Shown here in pieces: positions 1-5,464 of a stretch of 5,464 nt of DNA (its first letter is position 1; each line of letters starts with the position of its first letter). The position numbers were made by a program, and so were the translations under genes. The notes under the pieces are model-generated. The model had not been told where the DNA came from. It saw nothing but the letters and a program-made list of their open reading frames with translations, and made no database searches. Location: assembly GCA_013361595.1 (NCBI GenBank), contig JABFXT010000482.1:1-5464 (forward strand), given 5' to 3'. Origin of the DNA: Nocardia sp. GTDB lineage: Bacteria; Actinomycetota; Actinomycetes; Mycobacteriales; Mycobacteriaceae.

Positions 1-1
1 G

Positions 2-1048
2 CATTCACCCCGGGCCGGGTTGGTCATGTACCCCGACGCCGAGGTGAAACTGCGCGGGGTGACCGTCGGTGCGGTGCAGTCCATCGCCGAACGCCCCGAC
101 GGAACCGCCGAGATCGAATTGGCGATCGACCGCGGGCAACTCGATCGCATCCCCGGTGACGTCACCGTGGATATCGCCTCCACCACCGTGTTCGGTGCCA
201 AGTACATCCAGCTGGTGCCGCCCGCGCAACCTTCGGAACGTCGTCTCGAACCCGGGCAGGTCTTCGCCGCCGAAAGTGTGACGGTCGAGATCAACACCGT
301 CTTCCAGCAACTCACCCAGGTGCTGGGCGAGATCCAGCCGGAGAAACTCAACGAGACCCTCGGCGCACTGGCCAACGCCATGCGCGGCCGCGGTGACCGG
401 GTGGGCCAGATGCTGGTCGATCTCGAGGCGTTCCTCGCGAAACTGGAACCGGGCTTGCCCGCGTTGCGTGCCGATCTCGCCATGGCACCGCAGGTCGCCG
501 GCACCTACGCGGATTCGGCGCAGCCACTGCTGGACACGGTCGGCAATGCCACGAAACTCGGTGACACGGTGGTGGCGGAGCAGCAGCAACTCGACGTTCT
601 GCTCATGAGCCTGATCGGCCTGGCCGATACCGGTAACCGGGTGATCGGTGACAACGGTCCGGCACTGGCGAGTTCACTCGCCGCGCTCGTGCCCACCACC
701 GATCTCACCAACCGCTATCACACGGCGCTGACCTGCGCGCTGGACGGCCTCGGCTATCTGGCGTCGGTGAAACCGGTGCAGGTCCCCGGAATCGGGCTCT
801 CGGCGAACTTCCTCTGGGGGGTGGAACCGTACCGGTATCCCGACCATCTCCCGAAGATCGCGGCCAAGGGCGGACCGCAGTGTTCGATGCTGCCGGTCGG
901 CTACGAGGACTTCCCGCCGTTCGTGGTCACCGATGTCGGTGCCAATCCGCAGGCCGGTCCGTTCCGTCCCGGACTCACGTTGAACACCGAATCGCTGGCC
1001 AGAGCGTTGTTCGGTCCGGCCGCCGCCGGGAAGGAAGCCCCGCGATGA
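2..1048 (+). CDS. mceA: MceA, MCE-family lipid-import subunit (5' partial)
   Basis: First Mce subunit of the operon, a periplasmic substrate-binding/tube protein of a lipid-importing ABC system. The reading frame is open from base 2, so the true start and the N-terminal membrane anchor (roughly 60-70 residues, judged from other MceA proteins) lie upstream. 348 residues are visible. Fragment residues 1-80 are most of the MCE domain: they begin with RAGLVMYPDAEVKLRGVTVG, the MceA form of the core, and include TTVFGAKYIQLVPP. The helical segment follows (about 85-240), with the MceA-like stretches VEINTVFQQLTQVLGEI and IGLADTGNRVIGDN. The C-terminal region carries EPYRYPDHLPKIAAKGGPQC, also typical of MceA, and two cysteines (fragment positions 245 and 294). 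The last four bases overlap the mceB start. A TTG at 20 and an ATG at 26 lie inside the conserved core and are not starts. Being MCE is near certain; subunit A rests on these motifs and on gene order. Confidence 0.93.
   Translation, partial: HSPRAGLVMYPDAEVKLRGVTVGAVQSIAERPDGTAEIELAIDRGQLDRIPGDVTVDIASTTVFGAKYIQLVPPAQPSERRLEPGQVFAAESVTVEINTVFQQLTQVLGEIQPEKLNETLGALANAMRGRGDRVGQMLVDLEAFLAKLEPGLPALRADLAMAPQVAGTYADSAQPLLDTVGNATKLGDTVVAEQQQLDVLLMSLIGLADTGNRVIGDNGPALASSLAALVPTTDLTNRYHTALTCALDGLGYLASVKPVQVPGIGLSANFLWGVEPYRYPDHLPKIAAKGGPQCSMLPVGYEDFPPFVVTDVGANPQAGPFRPGLTLNTESLARALFGPAAAGKEAPR
1029..1037 (+). promoter_or_regulatory. Ribosome binding site for mceB
   Basis: A purine run GGAAGGAAG with an AAGGA core lies inside the last codons of mceA, 7-9 nt before the ATG at 1045. 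It is the clearest Shine-Dalgarno-like site in the window and supports the ATG that overlaps the mceA stop as the mceB start. Confidence 0.55.
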
Positions 1049-2061
1049 CCAACCGCAACACACCTCTGCTGAAATTCGGCATCTTCGCCGCGGTGATGGT
1101 GGTGCTCTCGGCCTGCCTGATCATCGTTTTCGGTGAATACCGCAGCGGATCCACCAACGAGTATTCGGCGGTGTTCGCCGACTCCTCGGGGTTGCGCGAA
1201 GGCGATACGGTCCGGGTGTCCGGTGTCGTGGTCGGCTCCGTCCGCGGTGTCGACCTCGAGCGGGACCAGCGGGTGCGGGTGGAGTTCGACGCCGACCGCA
1301 CCTTGCCGCTGACCACGGGCACCCAGGTCGCGGTGCGGTATCTGAATCTCGTGGGCGACCGCTATCTCGAACTGGTCGACAAGCCCGGTAACGATCTGCC
1401 CGCGGGCGGTGAGCTCCCGATCGAGAACACTGTCGGCGCACTGGATCTGGATCTGCTGCTGGGCGGGCTGAAACCGGTGATCCAGGGCCTGAACGCGCGC
1501 GACGTGAACGCGCTGACCTGGTCGCTGCTGGAGATAGTGCAGGGCAAGGAGGACACGGTGAACTCCATTCTCGGCCGCACCGCCTCCTTCTCCGCTGCGC
1601 TCGCCGACAACAACGAGGTCATCGCGCAGCTGATCGACAACCTGAAAACCGTGATGACGACACTGCAATCGGACGGCGGCCAGTTCTCGAACCTGGTGGA
1701 TCGGCTCGAACAGCTGATCACCCAGCTGAGCAACGACCGTGACCCGATCGCCGCCGCGATCGACTCGCTGGAGAGCGGTACCGCCACGGTCGCCGATCTG
1801 CTCACCCAGGGCCGCCCGTCGCTGGCCGGTGCCATCGACCAGGTCAACCAGCTGGCCGCCAATATCGACGGCGACAAACAGACCCTCGACACCGCTCTGC
1901 GGAAGGCCCCGGAGAACTTCCGCAAACTGGTGCGGACCGGCGCCTACGGCAACTTCATCCAGTACTACCTGTGCGATCTGACCCTGCGGGTCAACGATCT
2001 GTCCGGTCAGGTCGTGGAGATCCCGGCAGCCGTACAGACCGACGGAAGGTGCGCTCCCTGA
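1045..2061 (+). CDS. mceB: MceB, MCE-family lipid-import subunit
   Basis: Second Mce subunit, 338 residues, close to the usual MceB length of about 340. After a short N-terminus (MTNRNTPLLK), residues 11-29 form one hydrophobic segment, a signal anchor that would leave the rest in the periplasm. The MCE domain spans about 38-115, with the turn VRVSGVVVGSV at 56-66 and the MceB-type strand VRYLNLVGDRYLELVDKPG. TVGALDLDLLLGGLKPVIQG then opens the long helical segment (about 130-290), which is rich in D-Q-L and N-x-L repeats expected of tube-forming coiled helices. The C-terminal YYLCDLTLRVN and the ending GRCAP (Cys310, Cys336) are typical of MceB. The ATG shares ATGA with the mceA stop, so translation is probably coupled; the longer frame upstream of 1045 would overlap mceA in another phase. 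An LSAC at 21-24 resembles a lipobox but lies inside the membrane helix. Family and subunit assignment are strong; the substrate is unknown. Confidence 0.94.
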   Translation: MTNRNTPLLKFGIFAAVMVVLSACLIIVFGEYRSGSTNEYSAVFADSSGLREGDTVRVSGVVVGSVRGVDLERDQRVRVEFDADRTLPLTTGTQVAVRYLNLVGDRYLELVDKPGNDLPAGGELPIENTVGALDLDLLLGGLKPVIQGLNARDVNALTWSLLEIVQGKEDTVNSILGRTASFSAALADNNEVIAQLIDNLKTVMTTLQSDGGQFSNLVDRLEQLITQLSNDRDPIAAAIDSLESGTATVADLLTQGRPSLAGAIDQVNQLAANIDGDKQTLDTALRKAPENFRKLVRTGAYGNFIQYYLCDLTLRVNDLSGQVVEIPAAVQTDGRCAP

Positions 2062-2062
2062 G

Positions 2063-3094
2063 ATGTTTCGATACCGCGGAAAACATCTGCTGCGGCACGG
2101 CCTGGTCGGGATCGTGCTCATCGTCTGTGTCATCTCGCTGGGGTTGCAGTCCCAGCAGGTGATCGCCTGGGGAACGACCGTTCGCTACCAGGCCCTCTTC
2201 CAAGAGGCAGGCGGTCTGGAAGCCGGGGACGAGGTGATCGTCTCGGGGGTGCGGGTCGGTTCGGTGACCGATGTGCGGCTCGACAACGGGGACGCGCGAG
2301 TGGTGTTCACCGTGCGCAGTTCGGTGCCGGTGGGCGCCGAGAGCACGGTGCAGATCAAAACGGGTTCGCTGCTGGGCAAACGGATCATGACCCTGGTCTC
2401 GCACGGTGACGAACATCTGCGGCCACTGGCAACCATTCCGGTCGAGCGCACATCGTCGCCCTATTCGCTCACCGACGCCCTGGGCGAACTGACCACCAAC
2501 GCCGGGGCCATGGACACCGATTCGCTGAACGATTCGCTGAATATGCTCTCGTCCACCCTCGATACGATCGCCCCGCAGCTGGGGCCGGCGTTCGACGGAC
2601 TGTCCGAACTGTCGAAAACCATCAACAGCCGCAATACCGCGCTGCGGGATCTGCTCGCCGCCTCCCGCGATGTCACCGGAATCCTGGCCGATCGCGGACA
2701 GCAGGTGAACAGCATGCTGCTCAACGCGAATACGCTCATCGGCGTCCTCGACGAACGCCGGCAGGCGATCGCCACCCTGCTGGCCAATACCGCGGCGGTT
2801 GCCGATCAGCTCACGAAACTGGTCGCCGACAACGAAGCCGATCTCGGTCCCGCACTCGATCGGCTCAACTCGGTGACCGAAGTGCTGCAGCAGAACCGGG
2901 ACAATATCGCCGAGGCGATTCCGGGCCTGGCCAAGGCATCGCTGACCCAGGGCGAGGCGGTGTCGGGCGGACCGTTCTACAACGCCTATGTCGCCAATCT
3001 CATTCCGGCCCAATGGATCCGGCCGTTCGTCGACGCGGCCTTCGGCGGTTCGGTCCCGCAACCACCCGCACCCAAACCGGGGGCGCCGCGATGA
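2063..3094 (+). CDS. mceC: MceC, MCE-family lipid-import subunit
   Basis: Third Mce subunit, 343 residues. A basic N-terminus (MFRYRGKHLLRHG) precedes a single hydrophobic helix at about 13-28, giving a cytoplasm-in, periplasm-out anchor. The MCE domain covers about 37-115: YQALFQEAGGLEAGDEVIVS, then GVRVGSV at 62-68, then KTGSLLGKRIMTLVSHGDE, a form characteristic of MceC. TSSPYSLTDALGELT marks the move into the helical segment, which includes NSMLLNANTLIGVLDERR and DQLTKLVADNEADL. SGGPFYNAYVANLIP near residue 300 matches the C-terminal part of known MceC proteins. The tail ends in a short proline-rich stretch (332-342), much shorter than the long proline tail recalled for some mycobacterial MceC proteins such as Mce1C. 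Its only cysteine (22) is in the membrane helix. The gene starts one base after the mceB stop; a GGAAGG at 2044-2049 is a rather distant candidate ribosome site, so re-initiation after mceB is likely. It overlaps mceD by ATGA. Confidence 0.93.
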   Translation: MFRYRGKHLLRHGLVGIVLIVCVISLGLQSQQVIAWGTTVRYQALFQEAGGLEAGDEVIVSGVRVGSVTDVRLDNGDARVVFTVRSSVPVGAESTVQIKTGSLLGKRIMTLVSHGDEHLRPLATIPVERTSSPYSLTDALGELTTNAGAMDTDSLNDSLNMLSSTLDTIAPQLGPAFDGLSELSKTINSRNTALRDLLAASRDVTGILADRGQQVNSMLLNANTLIGVLDERRQAIATLLANTAAVADQLTKLVADNEADLGPALDRLNSVTEVLQQNRDNIAEAIPGLAKASLTQGEAVSGGPFYNAYVANLIPAQWIRPFVDAAFGGSVPQPPAPKPGAPR

Positions 3095-4338
3095 ATCGGA
3101 AACCGATGCTGCGGGTGGCCGCCGCAATCCTGGCCGTCGTGGTGGTGGCCGGAGCGTTCTCGGTGGAGAACCGTACGGTGCTCGCGCCGACCACGGTGCG
3201 CGCGATCTTCACCACCGCCACCGCGATCTATCCCGGCGACGATGTGCGTGTCTCCGGGGTGAAGGTCGGGACGATCGCTGGGCTCGAACCGCGAGGTACC
3301 GCCGTGGAGATGGAACTGCGTATCGACCGGGGCGTGGATATCCCGGCGAACGCCGGTGCGGTGATCGTGGCGCAGAGCCTGGTCGATTCCCGATATGTCC
3401 AGCTCACCCCGGCTTACCGCGGCGACGGCGACACCATGGCGGACGGGGCGGTGATCCCGCTGGAGCGCACCGCGGTCCCGGTGGAATGGGACGAGATCAA
3501 AACCCAGCTCACCCGGCTGGCGACCGAACTGGGACCCGATGGCGATCAGTCCTCGGGACCGGCGGGCCGGTTCATCGACAGCGCCGCCGATGCCCTCGCC
3601 GGTAACGGCGACAAACTGCGGCAGGTGCTGACACAGCTGTCCGGGGTCGGTCGGATCCTGGCCTCCGGCAGCGGTGATATCGCGGACACGATCAGGAATC
3701 TCCAGATCTTCGTGACGGCCCTGCGGGACAGCAATGTGCAGATCGTGCAGTTCCAGAACCGGCTGGCGACGCTCACCAGCGTGCTCGACAGCAGCCGCTC
3801 CGATCTCGACGCGGCACTGAACAATCTCGCCGTCGCGGTCGGTGAGGTGCAGCGGTTCGTCGCGGAGAACCGGGACAGAGCGAGCGAGCAGGTCGGCCGC
3901 TTGGCCGATGTCACCCAGAACCTCGTCGACAACCGCGGCGAACTCGAGGAGTTGCTGCATGTCTTCCCCACCAGCCTGGCCAACTTCTACAACATCTACA
4001 ACCCCGATACCGGTACCGAGGCAGGGGTTTTCGTACTGAACAACTTCTCCAATCCGATCGAGTTCGTCTGCGGCGGTATCGCCAGCGTCGAGAACATCGG
4101 TGCCGAGGAAGCCGCCCGCAAATGCCGTGACTATCTGGGACCGGTGCTCGGATTGATGAACTTCAACTATCTACCGGTCCCGGTGAACCCGGGGCTCGGG
4201 CCCTCGGCGTCGCCGGACAACATCATCTACAGCGAACCGGGGCTGGTTCCGCCGGCCGCGCAGGCGGTGAGCCCGGCCGCGCCGCCGCCCTCGCCCGCGC
4301 CCACCCTGGCCCAGATCCTCTTTCCCGGCGGGCGGTGA
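3091..4338 (+). CDS. mceD: MceD, MCE-family lipid-import subunit
   Basis: Fourth Mce subunit, 415 residues. Residues 7-23 are an alanine/valine-rich membrane anchor after a basic start (MNRKPMLR). The MCE domain spans about 34-110: TTATAIYPGDDVRVSGVKVG (ending at residue 60) and SLVDSRYVQLTPAYRGDGDT. VIPLERTAVPVEWDEIKTQL (PVEWD at 130-134) and IDSAADALAGNGDKLRQVL are hallmarks of MceD. The helical region runs to about 295 and is followed by HVFPTSLANFYNIYNPDTGT and FVLNNFSNPIEFVCGG, also MceD-like. Cys327 and Cys345 are the only cysteines. The tail (about 386-415) is rich in proline and alanine and ends in PTLAQILFPGGR. I chose the ATG at 3091, which shares ATGA with the mceC stop, over an in-frame ATG at 3013. 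The earlier start would overlap mceC by over 80 bases and put a non-conserved stretch before the anchor. The ribosome site is weak (a G run at 3079-3083), which fits coupling to mceC. Confidence 0.93.
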   Translation: MNRKPMLRVAAAILAVVVVAGAFSVENRTVLAPTTVRAIFTTATAIYPGDDVRVSGVKVGTIAGLEPRGTAVEMELRIDRGVDIPANAGAVIVAQSLVDSRYVQLTPAYRGDGDTMADGAVIPLERTAVPVEWDEIKTQLTRLATELGPDGDQSSGPAGRFIDSAADALAGNGDKLRQVLTQLSGVGRILASGSGDIADTIRNLQIFVTALRDSNVQIVQFQNRLATLTSVLDSSRSDLDAALNNLAVAVGEVQRFVAENRDRASEQVGRLADVTQNLVDNRGELEELLHVFPTSLANFYNIYNPDTGTEAGVFVLNNFSNPIEFVCGGIASVENIGAEEAARKCRDYLGPVLGLMNFNYLPVPVNPGLGPSASPDNIIYSEPGLVPPAAQAVSPAAPPPSPAPTLAQILFPGGR

Positions 4339-4342
4339 TCGT

Positions 4343-5464
4343 ATGGCGATACCGGGACGTCCGCGGGGACTGCGCAGAGCCGTGCTGGGCTGCGCGTGTG
4401 TGGTGATGACCGTATCGGGCTGCGCGTGGGACGGCGTGAACTCGCTTCCGCTGCCGGGGGCCACCGGACGGGAAGCCGGCGCCACGACGCTCTATATCGA
4501 GATGGCCGACGTCGGCACCCTCACGCCGAATTCGCCGGTGCTGATCGACGATGTGGTGGTCGGCAGCATCGGCGATATCCATGTCGAGAACTGGCATGCG
4601 CTGGTGGAGGTATCCGTGCAGCCAGGCGAGGTGGTACCGGCGAACGCGCAGGCCCGGGTCGGGCAGACCAGCCTGCTCGGCTCGATGCACCTGGCGCTGG
4701 ATCCGCCGCCCGGCCGGGCGCCGGAGGGCCGGCTGGAATCCGGCGCCCGTATCGCGCTGGACGACACCGCGACCTACCCCTCGACCGAGCAGACCCTGGC
4801 CTCGCTGTCGGTGGTGGTCAACGGCGGTGGCCTGGGCCAGGTGGGCGATATCGTCGGCAGCCTCGGCGCGGCCTTCGAAGGCCGGGAGACGAATATCCGG
4901 GCCCTGCTCGATCGCCTGGACGTCTTCCTCGGCACCCTCGACGCACAGCGCGCCGATATCGTCGCCACCCTCGACGGCCTCAACCGGCTCGGCGGTACCT
5001 TCGCCGCGCAACGCGATGTCCTCGCCGACGCGCTACGCCGGATCCCGCCGGCCTTGGACGTCCTGATCCGGGAACGGCCCGATCTCGTCTCGGCCATGGA
5101 CCATCTGCGCACCTTCAGCGATACCGCCGACGGCGTACTGACCACCGTGCACGACGATCTGCTGACCGATCTGCGCAATCTGGAACCGACCCTGCGGGCC
5201 CTGGCCCAGGTCGGCCCGGATATCAACAAGGCGATCGCGTTCGCCACCGTGTTCCCCTACGGGCAGCACCTGGTCGACAACGGGGTGCGCGGCGATTTCA
5301 TCAACCTGTTCGCCACCGTCGACCTCACCATTCCACGGCTGCGCCGCGAACTGCTGCTGGGCACGCCGTGGGGTGATCCCACCGCGGTGATCCTGGCCGC
5401 GGTGGGCGACCCGGGTTACGCGGAGCAGACAAAGAACCCGCTCGGGTTCGGAATCATGCCACCC
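4343..5464 (+). CDS. mceE: MceE, MCE-family lipoprotein subunit (3' partial)
   Basis: Fifth Mce subunit, the lipoprotein member of the set (LprK is the Mce1 counterpart in M. tuberculosis). The ATG lies 4 nt after the mceD stop, with a weak GGCGG just before it. 374 codons stay open to the window edge with no stop, so the extreme C-terminus is missing; NPLGFGIMPP resembles the end of known MceE proteins, so little may be lost. The signal peptide has an arginine-rich n-region (MAIPGRPRGLRRA) and a lipobox VSGC at 24-27, predicting cleavage and lipidation at Cys27. GVNSLPLPG (31-39) is the MceE signature after the lipid cysteine. The MCE domain is about 47-124, with DDVVVGSI at 69-76 and GQTSLLGSMHLALDPPPG. 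YPSTEQTLASLSVVVNGGGL (145-164) is another strong MceE match, followed by the helical segment. The mature part seen here has no cysteine other than the lipidated one. A different 326-codon frame at 4396-5376 is a shadow of this gene. Confidence 0.92.
   Translation, partial: MAIPGRPRGLRRAVLGCACVVMTVSGCAWDGVNSLPLPGATGREAGATTLYIEMADVGTLTPNSPVLIDDVVVGSIGDIHVENWHALVEVSVQPGEVVPANAQARVGQTSLLGSMHLALDPPPGRAPEGRLESGARIALDDTATYPSTEQTLASLSVVVNGGGLGQVGDIVGSLGAAFEGRETNIRALLDRLDVFLGTLDAQRADIVATLDGLNRLGGTFAAQRDVLADALRRIPPALDVLIRERPDLVSAMDHLRTFSDTADGVLTTVHDDLLTDLRNLEPTLRALAQVGPDINKAIAFATVFPYGQHLVDNGVRGDFINLFATVDLTIPRLRRELLLGTPWGDPTAVILAAVGDPGYAEQTKNPLGFGIMPP

Larger units (their letters stand above)
1..5464 (+). 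other. Interior of a single mce operon (mceA-E)
   Basis: Five genes of one family run head to tail on one strand with junctions of -4, +1, -4 and +4 nt, leaving no room for an internal promoter or terminator in non-coding DNA. The order A-B-C-D-E with the lipoprotein fifth is that of known actinobacterial mce loci. By analogy, yrbEA/yrbEB should precede the window and mceF should follow at once. The regulator of the operon is not visible. Which of the paralogous mce loci this is cannot be told from the window, because the diagnostic neighbours (fatty-acid or sterol catabolism genes, a regulator, mam genes) are outside it. Confidence 0.9.

Noticed and set aside
20..28. TTG at 20 or ATG at 26 as the start of the first gene.
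   Set aside because: The conserved MCE core (RAGLVM) already runs through this point and the frame is open to the left edge, so the gene is truncated by the window.
880..1044. An N-terminal extension of mceB from an upstream in-frame ATG at 880.
   Set aside because: The added residues are arginine-rich, out of phase over conserved mceA codons, and would precede the membrane anchor. The ATG at 1045 has a good ribosome site and the usual ATGA overlap.
1107..1118. LSAC in MceB (residues 21-24), a possible lipobox.
   Set aside because: It is followed at once by hydrophobic LIIVF and sits in the middle of a continuous membrane helix, as in other MceB anchors, so it is better read as part of a signal anchor. 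The lipoprotein of the operon is MceE.
901..2133. A 410-codon open frame on the - strand across mceA/mceB, and a similar 378-codon one at 1991-3127.
   Set aside because: They are antisense shadows created by strong third-position GC bias. Their translations are rich in R, G, H and Q with no recognisable domain, while the + strand frames encode clear MCE proteins.
170..5223. Frequent GATATC and CGATCG palindromes along the window.
   Set aside because: They fall in phase as common codons (GAT ATC, CTC GAT CGC and similar) and have no regular spacing; codon preference explains them.
4396..5376. A 326-codon + strand open frame over mceE.
   Set aside because: The translation is a low-complexity R/G/A/P string in the wrong phase. 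The frame from 4343 gives a lipobox and full MceE motifs and lacks a stop only because the window ends.

Overview
This window is the interior of an mce (mammalian cell entry) operon from a high-GC actinobacterium, most likely in the Mycobacteriales. Nocardia or a close relative is my best guess, based on codon use and protein style; the genus is an inference. All genes are on the + strand, and every base belongs to a gene or to a junction of at most 4 nt.

Layout: mceA (5' end missing, to 1048), mceB (1045-2061), mceC (2063-3094), mceD (3091-4338) and mceE (from 4343, running off the right edge; lipoprotein). The order A-B-C-D-E is that of canonical actinobacterial mce loci. There yrbEA and yrbEB, encoding the ABC permease, normally lie upstream, and mceF, often followed by mce-associated (mam/mas) genes, lies downstream. 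Those neighbours are outside the window and are assumed from known loci.

How the genes work together: in characterised mycobacterial Mce systems the six Mce proteins assemble one of each into a long periplasmic tube. The tube sits on a YrbEA/YrbEB permease driven by the ATPase MceG and imports lipids; Mce1 is linked to fatty/mycolic acids and Mce4 to cholesterol. Here MceA is expected to have an N-terminal membrane anchor upstream of the window. MceB, C and D have visible N-terminal anchors, and MceE has a lipobox. Each protein has one MCE domain with the V-x-V-G turn, followed by a long helical segment that would form the tube. The four junctions (ATGA overlap, 1-nt gap, ATGA overlap, 4-nt gap) indicate one transcript with coupled translation, as expected for subunits needed in equal amounts.

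I see no promoter, terminator, RNA gene, mobile element, repeat array or CRISPR. The window does not show an undescribed system. The points worth a second look are modest: paired cysteines in only three of the five subunits, a short tail motif shared by MceA and MceD, and the unknown substrate of this paralogue.
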